Assembly: GCA_017558865.1 (NCBI GenBank)
Contig: JAFYTM010000023.1
Span: 1-38,028 of the forward strand
DNA: 38,028 nt
Direction: 5' to 3'
Source: Lachnospiraceae bacterium
GTDB taxonomy: Bacteria; Bacillota; Clostridia; Lachnospirales; Lachnospiraceae
Numbering within the stretch: position 1 is the stretch's first letter; each line of letters begins with the position of its first letter. The notes below the pieces were generated by a model. That model was not told the DNA's origin and did not search any database. It was given only the letters and a program-made list of their open reading frames with translations. The translations under genes were made by a program, and so were the position numbers. Of this stretch, positions 1-8,878 are shown piece after piece.

Positions 1-618
1 CTGTGCCGTTATCATGTGAGCGGCCAGTTGAAGGTGGCACCGGAGCATGTGTCAGATCCCGTGCTTTCTTACCTTGGGAAACCGCGCCATGCGGTCTATG
101 AAGAATTTTCCAGGCAGTATCGCAAGATGAATGAGAAGCTGGGACTGAAGCAGTACCTTGTTCCGTATCTGATGTCCTCCCATCCGGGAAGTACGATGAA
201 GGAAGCGGTGAAGCTGGCAGAGTATTGCCGTGATCTGGGATATATGCCGGAGCAGGTACAGGATTTCTACCCGACACCATCCACCATATCGACCTGTATG
301 TATTATACAGGGCTTGATCCGAGGACGATGAAGCCGGTCTATGTTCCAAAGTCTTCCCATGAAAAAGAGATGCAGCGTGCACTGATCCAGTACCGGAATC
401 CGAAGAACCGGGCACTGGTAAAGGAGGCTCTGGAGCTGGCAGGGCGGACGGATCTGATCGGACATGGACCGAAATGTCTGTTAAGACCAGAGAGCGGAAG
501 AGACCGTCAGGAATATACCGGAGGCACTGCAGCAAAAGCGGGAAGATCATCCGGCGGCAGTAAAATACAGAAGAAGAAAACAATCCGGAATGTGCACCGG
601 AAAAAGCAGGAGAGATAG
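1..618 (+). CDS. YgiQ-family (UPF0313) radical SAM protein, C-terminal part
   Basis: The reading frame is open from the first base of the window, so this is the 3' end of a gene that begins upstream; about 205 residues are visible. The visible start reads LCRYHVSGQLKVAPEH, a stretch characteristic of the YgiQ family just after the radical SAM core, and it continues with HPGSTMKEAVKLAEY and the DFYPTPSTISTCMYYTG motif of the DUF3362 C-terminal region. The CxxxCxxC cluster motif must lie upstream of the window. The tail (about residues 165-205) is basic, rich in K/R/G and low in complexity. The cellular role of YgiQ proteins is not established. The next gene starts immediately after the stop, suggesting co-transcription. 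Confidence 0.9.
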   Translation: MCRYHVSGQLKVAPEHVSDPVLSYLGKPRHAVYEEFSRQYRKMNEKLGLKQYLVPYLMSSHPGSTMKEAVKLAEYCRDLGYMPEQVQDFYPTPSTISTCMYYTGLDPRTMKPVYVPKSSHEKEMQRALIQYRNPKNRALVKEALELAGRTDLIGHGPKCLLRPESGRDRQEYTGGTAAKAGRSSGGSKIQKKKTIRNVHRKKQER

Positions 619-1218
619 ATGAAAGAAAAATTACAAAAAGGAACCTATGGTTATCTGGACAAAAACAAGAAGAGGGAATGGATAAGGGCAATTGTCATGT
701 TGTCTATTCCCATCATTATATTTATTGCGGGATGGCTGATCAATGGCACACGTATGACAGTGGTGACAGTTGTTGCAATTCTTGGCTGTCTGCCAGGTTG
801 TAATCAGATGGTACGTGCCATTATGGCAAGCCGTTATCATTCCATCGACCAGTTCTTATATGAAGAGACAGAGGCAGCCAGGGGAGAATGTCCGGTTCTT
901 TATGAGAATGTATTTACAACTTATGAGAAGAATTTTTTTATAGATTGTCTGGCAATTTCCGGCAGAGAGATTATTGGATATGCCAGTGATACAAAGATGA
1001 ATACAGAGGAAGCAGCAGAGCATATCCGTACAATTTTACAGAGCAATGCATATAAACAGAATGTCAGGATCGTCTCAGAAAAACGTGTTTTCCTGGAACG
1101 GCTCTATACATTTGCATCTCTCGGTCCGGCGCAGATTCCATTTGAAGAGGATAAACGCTATCCGGGAATGAACCGGGATGAAGTGATTCAGTATATATTG
1201 ATGGCAATTTCCTTATAG
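619..1218 (+). CDS. Unknown membrane protein with two N-terminal helices
   Basis: A 199-residue protein whose ATG directly follows the YgiQ stop, with an AGGAGAG ribosome site inside the end of the upstream gene. Residues about 24-42 and 46-68 form two hydrophobic segments separated by a short NGTR turn, so the protein should be membrane anchored. The remaining 130 residues are soluble, mixed in charge and probably cytoplasmic. I do not recognise a named domain or catalytic motif. It sits between the YgiQ gene and an RNA-modifying enzyme with almost no gaps, so it belongs to the same transcription unit, but this does not define a function. The protein-coding call is secure from start, spacing and composition. 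Confidence 0.8.
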   Translation: MKEKLQKGTYGYLDKNKKREWIRAIVMLSIPIIIFIAGWLINGTRMTVVTVVAILGCLPGCNQMVRAIMASRYHSIDQFLYEETEAARGECPVLYENVFTTYEKNFFIDCLAISGREIIGYASDTKMNTEEAAEHIRTILQSNAYKQNVRIVSEKRVFLERLYTFASLGPAQIPFEEDKRYPGMNRDEVIQYILMAISL

Positions 1219-1228
1219 GAGACAGCAC

Positions 1229-2203
1229 ATGAAATTGATATCCGTACAGGAGAAGGAAGCAAACCAGCGTCTCGATAAGCTGCTGGCAAGATATCTGAAA
1301 GAAGCACCGAAAAGCTTCCTATATAAAATGCTTCGTAAAAAGAATATTACACTGAACGGGAAGAAAGCAGACGGCAGTGAGAAGGTACAGGCAGGAGATG
1401 AGATTCGTATCTTTCTGTCTGATGAGACTTATGAAAAATTTGCAGGAAAGTCGGAGGCAAAAAAGGTATCCTACCCGACCACACAGCTTTCCATCATCTA
1501 TGAGGACGAGCATATCCTTCTGGTAAATAAACCAATGGGGATGCTGACTCAGAAGGCACAGCCTTCAGATGTATCTTTAAATGAATATGTTCTCGGATAT
1601 CTTCAACAGACCGGACAGTGGGATGAAGCAGAAGGCTTTCGTCCTTCAGTCTGTAATCGTCTGGATCGTAATACGAGCGGTATCGTGGTCTGCGGCAAAT
1701 CTTTAGCTGGTCTGCAGCAGATGGCAGAGGTGCTGCGGGATCGCAGTATGCATAAATATTATCAGTGCCTGGTCTGCGGACAGATGAAGGACAGTCAGAG
1801 AATTGAAGGATATCTCTGGAAAAATCCGGTTACCAATAAAGTGACTATCTGGCAGGAAGAGAAGCCGGATGCACAGAAGATTGTGACCGAATACCGACCG
1901 CTCAAAGTGTTCCGGGATTGTACGTTGTTGGAAGTGTGTCTGATCACCGGTCGTTCCCATCAGATCCGGGCACATCTGGCGAGTGTGGGACATCCGATCA
2001 TAGGAGATTATAAATACGGTATCCGAAAGGTGAATGATCGTTATCAGAAAACATATGGACTGCAGGGACAGCTTCTGCATTCCTGCAGGCTGGAGCTTCC
2101 GGACAGGAAGCCGCCATTGGAAGAATTATCTGGAAAAATATTTACAGCAGAGCTTCCGGAAATTATGAAAAAGATTATCAGAGACTTAGAAAAGGAAACA
2201 TAA
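1229..2203 (+). CDS. RluA-family pseudouridine synthase
   Basis: A 324-residue enzyme that should isomerise uridines in rRNA (RluC/RluD type). Residues about 1-60 are an S4 RNA-binding domain (NQRLDKLLARYLKEAPKSF). The catalytic domain follows, with the family motif NRLDRNTSGIVV at about residues 145-156, whose second aspartate-type position is the catalytic Asp of the family. RSHQIRAHLASVGHPIIGD further on is the conserved RluA motif. Length is normal for RluC/D proteins. The ATG lies 10 nt after the previous stop, with TAGGAGA overlapping that stop. Which rRNA position is modified cannot be read from the sequence, so no symbol is given. Confidence 0.93.
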   Translation: MKLISVQEKEANQRLDKLLARYLKEAPKSFLYKMLRKKNITLNGKKADGSEKVQAGDEIRIFLSDETYEKFAGKSEAKKVSYPTTQLSIIYEDEHILLVNKPMGMLTQKAQPSDVSLNEYVLGYLQQTGQWDEAEGFRPSVCNRLDRNTSGIVVCGKSLAGLQQMAEVLRDRSMHKYYQCLVCGQMKDSQRIEGYLWKNPVTNKVTIWQEEKPDAQKIVTEYRPLKVFRDCTLLEVCLITGRSHQIRAHLASVGHPIIGDYKYGIRKVNDRYQKTYGLQGQLLHSCRLELPDRKPPLEELSGKIFTAELPEIMKKIIRDLEKET

Positions 2204-2210
2204 AAATATT

Positions 2211-2750
2211 ATGTCTACTTGGAACACAAGAGGACTCCGCGGTTCTACGCTGGAGGATATGATCAATCGTACAAATGAGAGATATCGGGAAAAGGGACTG
2301 GCGCTGATTCAAAAGGTGCCGACTCCGATCACCCCGATCCGAATTGATAAAGAGCATCATCATATTACACTTGCTTATTTTGAACAGAAGAGTACGGTGG
2401 ATTATATTGGAGCGGTACAGGGAATCCCGGTTTGTTTTGATGCAAAGGAATGTGATGTACAGACTTTTCCGCTGCAGAACATCCATCAGCATCAGGTAGA
2501 CTTTATGCTGGATTATGAGAGACAGGGAGGAAAAGCCTTCCTGATCATTCATTATACATCGTTGCAGAAATTTTATTATCTGCATATTCGTCAGCTGATG
2601 AAATTTTGGAACCGTGCAAAAGAGGGTGGGAGAAAAAGTTTTCGTATGGAAGAACTGGAGCCGGAATATTTTTTTTCTTCCAGTCATGGATTCCTGGTGC
2701 CATATCTGGAACCGTTAAGCCGTGATCTGGAATCAGAGGTTGACAATTAA
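2211..2750 (+). CDS. recU: Holliday junction resolvase RecU
   Basis: A 179-residue Firmicute-type Holliday junction resolvase acting in recombinational repair and chromosome segregation. The sequence follows RecU throughout: NTRGLRGSTLEDMINRTN near the N-terminus, STVDYIGAVQGIPVCFDAKE containing the metal-binding acidic/lysine cluster, FPLQNIHQHQ, and FWNRAKEGGRKSF in the stalk-to-core part. In the active site the usual E-x-K appears as D-x-K (FDAKE), a conservative change. It is shorter than Bacillus RecU by about 25 residues, mostly at the N-terminus. The gene starts 7 nt after the pseudouridine synthase, and its stop codon is embedded in the -35 region of the his operon promoter. Confidence 0.92.
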   Translation: MSTWNTRGLRGSTLEDMINRTNERYREKGLALIQKVPTPITPIRIDKEHHHITLAYFEQKSTVDYIGAVQGIPVCFDAKECDVQTFPLQNIHQHQVDFMLDYERQGGKAFLIIHYTSLQKFYYLHIRQLMKFWNRAKEGGRKSFRMEELEPEYFFSSSHGFLVPYLEPLSRDLESEVDN

Positions 2751-2767
2751 CCATCACATGGTATAAT
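2740..2767 (+). promoter_or_regulatory. Consensus sigma-A promoter of the his operon
   Basis: TTGACA at 2740-2745 and TATAAT at 2762-2767 are both perfect consensus hexamers with a 16-bp spacer. The -35 box runs into the last codons and stop of recU. The expected transcript starts near 2775 and leads into hisZ at 2841. Confidence 0.8.
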
Positions 2768-2789
2768 TACTTGTGTTATCTTTAATAAT

Positions 2790-2820
2790 CTACCAATTTA
2801 CCATGATGAAGTGTTGGTAG
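2790..2820 (+). promoter_or_regulatory. Leader hairpin in front of hisZ
   Basis: CTACCAA (2790-2796) and TTGGTAG (2814-2820) are perfectly complementary and enclose a 17-nt loop, ending just before the GGAGGGG ribosome site of hisZ. The leader is only about 65 nt long, too short for a T-box. The hairpin could influence translation or bind a protein, or could serve as DNA operator; its role is not known. Confidence 0.4.
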
Positions 2821-2840
2821 ATGGAGGGGAATAGATCTAT

Positions 2841-4025
2841 ATGTATAAACAGATTTTACATACACCGGATGGAGTCCGGGATATTTATAACGATGAGTGC
2901 AGACGTAAGAATCTTGTACAAAATGCGCTGCATGGGGTACTGCACAGCTATGGATATGAGGATATCCAGACCCCGACCTTTGAATATTTTGATGTATTCA
3001 GCAGAGAGGTGGGTACAGTTCCATCAAAAGAACTGTACAAATTTTTTGACAGAGAGGGTAATACGCTGGTGCTTCGTCCGGATATCACTCCGTCCATTGC
3101 CCGTGCTGTGGCAAAATACTTTACCGAAGAGGACATGCCGGTCAGACTTTGCTATGCGGCCAATACGTTTATCAATCACTCGGATTTTCAGGGACGTCTC
3201 AAAGAGACGACACAGCTTGGAGCTGAGATGATTGGGGATGGAAGTGTTGAAGCGGATGCTGAGATGATCGCGCTTGTGGTAGAATCTTTGTTAAAGACCG
3301 GTCTGACAGAATTTCAGGTAAGTATCGGTCATGTGGATTTTTTCGGAAGTCTTCTTCGGGAATCCAGACTGGACGATGAGATGGAAATGGGGCTTCTGGA
3401 ATTTATTTCCAATAAAAATATCTATGGTGTAAGAGAACTGTTGGAGCCGATGCCGATTGCATATGGCTTAAAGGAAGCATTTGCTGCGATTCCGAATCTG
3501 TTTGGTTCGGTTGATATTCTGGAAAAAGCAGATTCCTGTGCAGTGACAGAGGATGCGAAAAGGGCACTGGAAAGACTTCGTAAGATCTATGAGCTTTTGA
3601 CCTGCTATGGATATGAGAAATATGTAACGTTTGATCTGGGTGTAGTAAGTAAGTATAAATATTATACAGGAATCATCTTCCAGGCATACACCTATGGAAC
3701 CGGTGAGGCAATCGCAAAGGGCGGACGTTATGATACGTTGATGGATCATTTTGGAAAACCTGCTCCGGCGACCGGATTTGTCTTTATGCTGGATCGTCTG
3801 ATGAGTGCTTTGTCCAGACAGAAGATTCAGTTAGATACAGCAGTACAAAAAGCGTTGATCGTGTATCGTCCGTCTCAGGCGAAGAAAGCAATTGCAAAAG
3901 CGATGGAGCTTCGTTCCCAGGGAATTGTGACAGAGCTTTTACTGGAACGTATTGGGAAAGATTATAATGCTTATGCTGCCAGAAACGGCATCAGCGAGAC
4001 GATATATATAGAAGGACAGGATTAA
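2841..4025 (+). CDS. hisZ: ATP phosphoribosyltransferase regulatory subunit HisZ
   Basis: A 394-residue HisRS-like protein that activates and confers histidine feedback on short-form HisG at the first step of histidine synthesis. The class II synthetase fold is visible in the motif-2-like region [17 protein letters not shown] and in the motif-3-like [20 protein letters not shown]. The C-terminal anticodon-binding domain of true HisRS is reduced to a short tail (about residues 325-394). Its position directly before a short hisG and at the head of a his operon distinguishes it from a tRNA synthetase. The ATG is preceded by GGAGGGG with an 11-nt spacing. First gene of the five-gene operon. Confidence 0.93.
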   Translation: MYKQILHTPDGVRDIYNDECRRKNLVQNALHGVLHSYGYEDIQTPTFEYFDVFSREVGTVPSKELYKFFDREGNTLVLRPDITPSIARAVAKYFTEEDMPVRLCYAANTFINHSDFQGRLKETTQLGAEMIGDGSVEADAEMIALVVESLLKTGLTEFQVSIGHVDFFGSLLRESRLDDEMEMGLLEFISNKNIYGVRELLEPMPIAYGLKEAFAAIPNLFGSVDILEKADSCAVTEDAKRALERLRKIYELLTCYGYEKYVTFDLGVVSKYKYYTGIIFQAYTYGTGEAIAKGGRYDTLMDHFGKPAPATGFVFMLDRLMSALSRQKIQLDTAVQKALIVYRPSQAKKAIAKAMELRSQGIVTELLLERIGKDYNAYAARNGISETIYIEGQD

Positions 4026-4032
4026 GAGCAGT

Positions 4033-4668
4033 ATGAGATATTTAACATTTGCCCTTGGAAAAGGGCGTCTGGCGAAAAAAACGATGGAGCTTTTTGAACA
4101 GATCGGCATTACCTGTGAGGAGATGAAAGATCCGGTCACCAGAAAGCTGATTTTTGTAAATGAAGAGCTGAAATTAAAATTTTTCCTGGCAAAAGGCCCG
4201 GATGTACCGACCTATGTAGAATATGGAGCGGCAGATATCGGTATTGTCGGCAGGGATACGATTCTGGAAGAAGGCCGACGTATGTATGAGGTACTGGATC
4301 TTGGTTACGGCAAGTGTCGGATGTGTGTCTGCGGACCGGAATCTGCAAGGGAACTTTTAAAACACCATGAGCTGATCCGTGTGGCTACCAAGTATCCGCA
4401 TATTGCAAAGGATTATTTTTATAATCAGAAGCATCAGACGGTAGAGATCATCAAGCTGAATGGTTCGATTGAACTGGCTCCGATTGTTGGATTGGCAGAA
4501 GTGATCGTGGATATCGTGGAGACAGGATCTACCTTGAAAGAAAATGGATTACAGGTACTGGAAGAGGTATGTCCGTTGTCAGCCCGTATGGTGGTCAATC
4601 AGGTTAGTATGAAGATGGAGAATGAACGAATCGGCAAGATCATCAGTGATCTGAAAGCCGTATTATAG
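4033..4668 (+). CDS. hisG: ATP phosphoribosyltransferase catalytic subunit, short form
   Basis: A 211-residue enzyme that condenses ATP with PRPP, the committed step of histidine synthesis. It starts [20 protein letters not shown], the conserved N-terminal signature. [17 protein letters not shown] and the PRPP-binding [15 protein letters not shown] (about residues 160-175) are intact. It lacks the C-terminal ACT-like regulatory domain of long HisG, which matches the presence of HisZ immediately upstream, 7 nt away. The active form should be a HisG-HisZ hetero-octamer in the cytoplasm. Confidence 0.95.
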   Translation: MRYLTFALGKGRLAKKTMELFEQIGITCEEMKDPVTRKLIFVNEELKLKFFLAKGPDVPTYVEYGAADIGIVGRDTILEEGRRMYEVLDLGYGKCRMCVCGPESARELLKHHELIRVATKYPHIAKDYFYNQKHQTVEIIKLNGSIELAPIVGLAEVIVDIVETGSTLKENGLQVLEEVCPLSARMVVNQVSMKMENERIGKIISDLKAVL

Positions 4669-4677
4669 GAGGTCTAT

Positions 4678-5979
4678 ATGCGTATCGTGAAGCTGGATGC
4701 AGCATCCAGGCAAAATCTGTTGGACAGTTTGTTAAAAAGAAGTCCGAATAATTATGATCAGTATAATGACACGGTGATAGAGATCGTGAATCGGGTTCGC
4801 AAGGAAGGTGATCAGGCGCTCTTTGAATATACCAATCGATTTGACTGTGAAGATATCAACGCTTCCAATGTTCTGGTGACGGAAGCAGAGGTTCAGGAGG
4901 CGTACGAACAGATTGATGAGCGTCTTCTGGAGACGATCCGAAAATCCTTGAAAAATATTAGGGATTACCATGAAAAACAGAGACAGTACAGTTGGTTTGA
5001 TACTACACCGGAAGGAACGATGCTTGGTCAGAAAGTGACACCTCTTTCTGCTGCCGGAGTGTATGTACCAGGTGGAAAGGCAGTCTATCCGTCTTCTGTA
5101 CTTATGAACATTGTACCGGCGCGGATTGCCGGAGTGGATAAAATCATCATGGCAACTCCATGTAACCGTCAGGGGAAAGTGAATCCTGCAGTCCTGGTGG
5201 CGGCAAAAGAGGCAGGTGCTGATGAGGTCTACAAGATGGGCGGTGCACAGGCGATTGCAGCAATGGCATTTGGTACAGAAAGTGTACCAAAAGTGGATAA
5301 GATTACAGGACCGGGCAATATCTTCGTGGCACTGGCAAAAAAGGCAGTATCCGGCTATGTCAGCATTGACTCCATTGCAGGACCAAGTGAGATTCTGGTG
5401 CTGGCGGATGAGACGGCCAATCCCCGTTATGTGGCAGCCGATCTGCTGTCCCAGGCAGAGCATGATGAACTGGCAAGTGCGATTCTTGTGACAACCAGCC
5501 AGGAGCTGGCAGAGAAGGTGTCTGAAGAAGTGGATGCATTTGTAAAAGTCCTTTCCAGACAGGAGATCGGGCAGAAGTCACTGGATCACTATGGCTATAT
5601 TCTGGTTGCTGACAGCATGGCAGATGCGATTGAGACGGTCAATCTGATTGCGTCTGAACATCTGGAAATCATGACCAGGAATCCATTTGAAGATATGATG
5701 AAGGTACGCAATGCGGGAGCGATCTTCCTTGGAGAGAACAGCAGCGAGCCGCTGGGAGATTATTTTGCAGGACCGAACCATATTCTGCCGACCAATGGAA
5801 CCGCGAGATTCTTTTCTCCGGTATCGGTAGATGATTTTGTGAAAAAGTCCAGTATCATCTATTATTCCAGAGAAGCGCTGCAGAAGGTACATAAAGACAT
5901 CGAATATTTTGCAGAAAATGAACAGTTAACGGCACATGCCAATTCCATCAAAGTCCGTTTTGAAGACGAGGAGAATTGA
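4678..5979 (+). CDS. hisD: Histidinol dehydrogenase
   Basis: A 433-residue zinc enzyme that catalyses the last two oxidations, L-histidinol to L-histidine, using NAD. Family signatures are present: PLSAAGVYVPGGKAVYPSSV, DKITGPGNIFVALAKK, SIAGPSEILVLAD, the AEHDE motif with catalytic/zinc histidine, and the C-terminal GPNHILPT. Length is standard. It begins 9 nt after hisG with an AGGAGG ribosome site overlapping the hisG stop, and ends 3 nt before hisB, so it is firmly in the operon. Confidence 0.96.
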   Translation: MRIVKLDAASRQNLLDSLLKRSPNNYDQYNDTVIEIVNRVRKEGDQALFEYTNRFDCEDINASNVLVTEAEVQEAYEQIDERLLETIRKSLKNIRDYHEKQRQYSWFDTTPEGTMLGQKVTPLSAAGVYVPGGKAVYPSSVLMNIVPARIAGVDKIIMATPCNRQGKVNPAVLVAAKEAGADEVYKMGGAQAIAAMAFGTESVPKVDKITGPGNIFVALAKKAVSGYVSIDSIAGPSEILVLADETANPRYVAADLLSQAEHDELASAILVTTSQELAEKVSEEVDAFVKVLSRQEIGQKSLDHYGYILVADSMADAIETVNLIASEHLEIMTRNPFEDMMKVRNAGAIFLGENSSEPLGDYFAGPNHILPTNGTARFFSPVSVDDFVKKSSIIYYSREALQKVHKDIEYFAENEQLTAHANSIKVRFEDEEN

Positions 5980-5982
5980 CTT

Positions 5983-6570
5983 ATGAACAGAGTAGCAGAG
6001 ATTGAGCGTAATACAAAAGAGACACAGATCAGCATCAGCCTGAATCTGGATGGTGTAGGAAAGACAACATTGAATACCGGTATTGGATTTTTTAATCATA
6101 TGCTGGATGGATTTGCAAGACATGGACTGTTTGACCTGGCCGTCTGCGTGGATGGTGATCTTCATGTAGACAGTCACCATACGGTGGAAGATACAGGGAT
6201 TGTACTTGGAAAAGCAATCAAGGAAGCCGTCGGTGATAAAAAGGGTATCCGTCGTTATGGCAACTGTATCCTTCCGATGGATGATGCGCTGGTGCTCTGT
6301 GCGATTGATCTGTCCGGAAGACCTTATTATTCCTCTGATGCGGTATTTACGGCAGAACGGATCGGAGAATTCGAGACAGAGATGGTGAAGGAATTTTTCT
6401 ATGCTGTTTCTTATACGGCAGAGATGAATCTGCATTTTAAAGTGCTGTCCGGCACAAACAATCATCATATCTGTGAAGCAATGTTCAAGGCTTTTGCGAA
6501 AGCTCTGGATGCGGCGGTCACTTATGATGAGCGAATTACAGATGTATTATCGACGAAAGGCAGTTTATAA
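5983..6570 (+). CDS. hisB: Imidazoleglycerol-phosphate dehydratase
   Basis: A 195-residue monofunctional dehydratase that converts imidazoleglycerol phosphate to imidazoleacetol phosphate. The duplicated metal-binding motifs are seen: [13 protein letters not shown] and [16 protein letters not shown] in the first half, and [19 protein letters not shown] in the second. No histidinol-phosphatase domain is fused, so that activity must come from another gene. It begins 3 nt after hisD and ends 2 nt before the next gene. The start is supported by GAGGAG at the end of hisD. Confidence 0.95.
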   Translation: MNRVAEIERNTKETQISISLNLDGVGKTTLNTGIGFFNHMLDGFARHGLFDLAVCVDGDLHVDSHHTVEDTGIVLGKAIKEAVGDKKGIRRYGNCILPMDDALVLCAIDLSGRPYYSSDAVFTAERIGEFETEMVKEFFYAVSYTAEMNLHFKVLSGTNNHHICEAMFKAFAKALDAAVTYDERITDVLSTKGSL

Positions 6571-6572
6571 AT

Positions 6573-7814
6573 ATGAAGAAAAAACAGTTAATCCCGGTCA
6601 TGCCTTTGCGCAGCGGAAAAGTAAATGGTCAGGATGGGGTAAGGCTTGCAAAATTTTACAGTGATAACGGTGCAGATGCCATGATTTTGTTTGATCTGTC
6701 AGATTCAGATGAAGAGCATGAACAGAATATCGGTCTGATGAAAGAGATCGGTCGCGTGGCAGAGATTCCTATGTACGCCGGAGGACATATCCGCCGTGTG
6801 GAGGATGTGAAAAAGATTCTTTATGCAGGCTGCAGCAAAGCGATTCTGAATATGGGAAGAGAGAGCAACGTGGAGATGCTGGAAGAGGTATCCAAACGTT
6901 TTGGAAGGGAAAAGATAGGTTTCAGTATCTCGGATGAGACACAGTTTACGGAGATTCTGGATGAGTTTGGAAGTGTGATTCTCTGGTCAGGTTCTGACCG
7001 TGAATGTCCATATCGCGGAGAACTTCCGGTGATCAGTGTCAGTGCAGCGGCATCGGATGATGCGATCATTGATGTGCTGTCCAATAAATGGGTGCAGGGA
7101 ATCGCTGCGGCTTATTTTTCTACCGAAGTAGCAGATTTTATGAGTCTAAAGCAGAAGGCTTCCAGCCGTGGACTTCGTATGGATATCCTGGAGAGTGTAT
7201 TCACCTGGGAGGATATGAAGGTGAACAGTGATGGTCTGGTTCCGGTGATTGTACAGGATTATAAGACTTCGGAAGTGCTGATGCTTGCCTATATGAATGA
7301 GGATGCGTTCCAGATGACCCTGGAGACCGGAAAGATGACCTACTGGAGCAGAAGCAGGAATGAACTTTGGACAAAAGGACTGACCAGCGGACATCTGCAG
7401 TATGTAAAATCCCTGTCTCTTGACTGTGATAATGACACGATTCTTGCTAAGGTCAGCCAGATTGGAGCAGCCTGTCATACCGGTAATCGTACCTGTTTTT
7501 ATCGGGACATGGTAAAGAAAGAGTATAATGAGACAAATCCTTTAAAAGTCTTTGAGAATGAGTATGCAACGATTGTAGACCGAAAGAACCATCCGAAAGA
7601 AGGTTCTTATACGAACTACCTGTTCGATAAAGGAATTGATAAGATTCTGAAAAAGGTAGGAGAGGAAGCAACGGAGATTATCATCGCAGCAAAGAATCCA
7701 GATCCGGAGGAAATCAAGTACGAGATCGCAGATTTCCTGTATCATGCGATGGTACTGATGGTGGAGCGGGGCGTAACCTGGGATGATATCATCAAGGAAG
7801 TTGCCAATCGATAG
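6573..7814 (+). CDS. hisIE: HisIE fused to a degenerate HisA/HisF-like barrel
   Basis: A 413-residue three-part protein. Residues about 205-310 are phosphoribosyl-AMP cyclohydrolase (HisI), with the DCDNDT metal cluster and the [13 protein letters not shown] zinc-cysteine motif. Residues about 329-413 are phosphoribosyl-ATP pyrophosphatase (HisE), with KVGEEATE and EIADFLYH. Ordinary HisIE is about 200-220 residues, so the first 200 residues are extra. They resemble the first half of HisA/HisF ([52 protein letters not shown]), but the position of the first catalytic Asp is Pro and that of the second appears to be Ser; the second half of the barrel is poorly conserved. The extension is therefore probably not an active isomerase or cyclase. 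Last gene of the operon, 2 nt after hisB. Confidence 0.9.
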   Translation: MKKKQLIPVMPLRSGKVNGQDGVRLAKFYSDNGADAMILFDLSDSDEEHEQNIGLMKEIGRVAEIPMYAGGHIRRVEDVKKILYAGCSKAILNMGRESNVEMLEEVSKRFGREKIGFSISDETQFTEILDEFGSVILWSGSDRECPYRGELPVISVSAAASDDAIIDVLSNKWVQGIAAAYFSTEVADFMSLKQKASSRGLRMDILESVFTWEDMKVNSDGLVPVIVQDYKTSEVLMLAYMNEDAFQMTLETGKMTYWSRSRNELWTKGLTSGHLQYVKSLSLDCDNDTILAKVSQIGAACHTGNRTCFYRDMVKKEYNETNPLKVFENEYATIVDRKNHPKEGSYTNYLFDKGIDKILKKVGEEATEIIIAAKNPDPEEIKYEIADFLYHAMVLMVERGVTWDDIIKEVANR

Positions 7815-7873
7815 ATGCATGTTTGACATCAATCCTTCATAATATCAGATAAAAGATATTGGGGGAGGACAGG

Positions 7874-8161
7874 ATGGGCGCTTACAGGGAACAATTATTA
7901 AAAGAAACTTATGGAAGCGGCAGGACTCGACTTTATGAATATACAGAGCTTCATACAGAGGAGCCGTCTGCTGCTTTGTTTACCGTATTTAAAATTCGGT
8001 TTGCAGTGTGTCTGTTTTTGTTTGCCGGTTTTGCATGGTTGAGTTTAACGGGAAACAGCATTGGCAGTATTACTTCTGAAAAAGTGGCAGCTGCTATTGT
8101 GGAAGAGGATTTCACAGAAGAAATTTCTGCAGGACTGTCGAAACTTGGGCTTTACGAATAG
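7874..8161 (+). CDS. Small single-helix membrane protein, unknown
   Basis: A 95-residue protein read from the ATG at 7874, which follows a strong GGGGGAGG ribosome site; an upstream TTG at 7859 is in frame but would put that site inside the gene. One hydrophobic segment (FAVCLFLFAGFAWLSLT, about residues 43-60) divides a charged N-terminal part that should be cytoplasmic from a 35-residue acidic tail. I recognise no domain. The gap of 59 bp from hisIE holds a possible TTGACA at 7823-7828 but no convincing -10 box, so it may have its own weak promoter or be read through from the his operon. Confidence 0.65.
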   Translation: MGAYREQLLKETYGSGRTRLYEYTELHTEEPSAALFTVFKIRFAVCLFLFAGFAWLSLTGNSIGSITSEKVAAAIVEEDFTEEISAGLSKLGLYE

Positions 8162-8216
8162 CGTCTGAGATGCTAGAATGAATTAAAATCTGTACAGGAC
8201 AAAGGATAAAGAACAA

Positions 8217-8795
8217 ATGGAAATTTTAGAAAAACGAATTCAGCAGGACGGTCTCGTTAAAAAAGGGAATGTTTTAAAGGTAGATAATTTTTTAAATCAT
8301 CAAATGGATATTCAGCTGTTTAATGAGATGGGGAAAGAATTTAAAAGACTGTTTGCAGACAAACCAATCAATAAAATTCTTACGATCGAATCATCGGGAA
8401 TCGGGATTGCCTGTGTGGTGGCGCAGTATTTTGATGTGCCGGTGGTCTTTGCCAAAAAAACACAGAGTATCAATCTTGACGGAGAGGTATACAGCAGTAA
8501 AATCGAATCGTTTACTCATAAAAGGGTATATGATGTAATTGTATCCAGAAAGTATCTTGGACCGGAGGATCACATTCTGATCATTGACGATTTTCTGGCC
8601 AATGGATGTGCGGTGAATGGACTGATCGAGATCATCGAACATGCAGGTGCAACGATTGAAGGAATTGGTATTGCGATTGAAAAAGGTCAGCAGATCGGCG
8701 GTAAACTTCTTCGTGAAAAGGGTTATCAGGTAGAGTCTTTAGCGATTATTGATGCAATGGACGATGAGACCGGCGAGATAACGTTCCGGCATTAA
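8217..8795 (+). CDS. xpt: Xanthine phosphoribosyltransferase
   Basis: A 192-residue purine-salvage enzyme making XMP from xanthine and PRPP. The sequence matches Xpt along its length: [29 protein letters not shown] at the N-terminus and the PRPP-binding loop [13 protein letters not shown] at about residues 120-133. Length equals the Firmicute family. In many Firmicutes xpt follows a guanine riboswitch; here the 55-bp upstream gap is too short for one and shows none of its conserved loops. The ribosome site is a modest AAAGGA about 12 nt upstream. Confidence 0.95.
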   Translation: MEILEKRIQQDGLVKKGNVLKVDNFLNHQMDIQLFNEMGKEFKRLFADKPINKILTIESSGIGIACVVAQYFDVPVVFAKKTQSINLDGEVYSSKIESFTHKRVYDVIVSRKYLGPEDHILIIDDFLANGCAVNGLIEIIEHAGATIEGIGIAIEKGQQIGGKLLREKGYQVESLAIIDAMDDETGEITFRH

Positions 8796-8818
8796 GTGAA
8801 TGATGGATTTGTATTGTG

Positions 8819-8842
8819 AGCATCAGCCTTTGGGCTGGTGCT
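8819..8842 (+). terminator. Hairpin between xpt and asparaginase gene
   Basis: AGCATCAGCC (8819-8828) and GGCTGGTGCT (8833-8842) form a 10-bp stem with one G-U pair and a TTTG loop. There is no true T-run after it, so termination would be partial at best; it may instead be an RNA-processing or stability element. Confidence 0.4.
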
Positions 8843-8878
8843 TATCTGTCATTCAGAACGATAAGGATTGGAGAGATT

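Noticed and set aside
2768..2840. T-box before hisZ
   Set aside because: The leader is about 70 nt and has no T-box sequence; only a simple hairpin is present.
8162..8216. Guanine riboswitch before xpt
   Set aside because: The gap is only 55 bp and shows none of the conserved purine-aptamer loop sequences.
8816..8878. Longer N-terminus of the asparaginase (GTG 8816)
   Set aside because: It would translate through the intergenic hairpin, lacks a ribosome site, and would add residues not found in the family.
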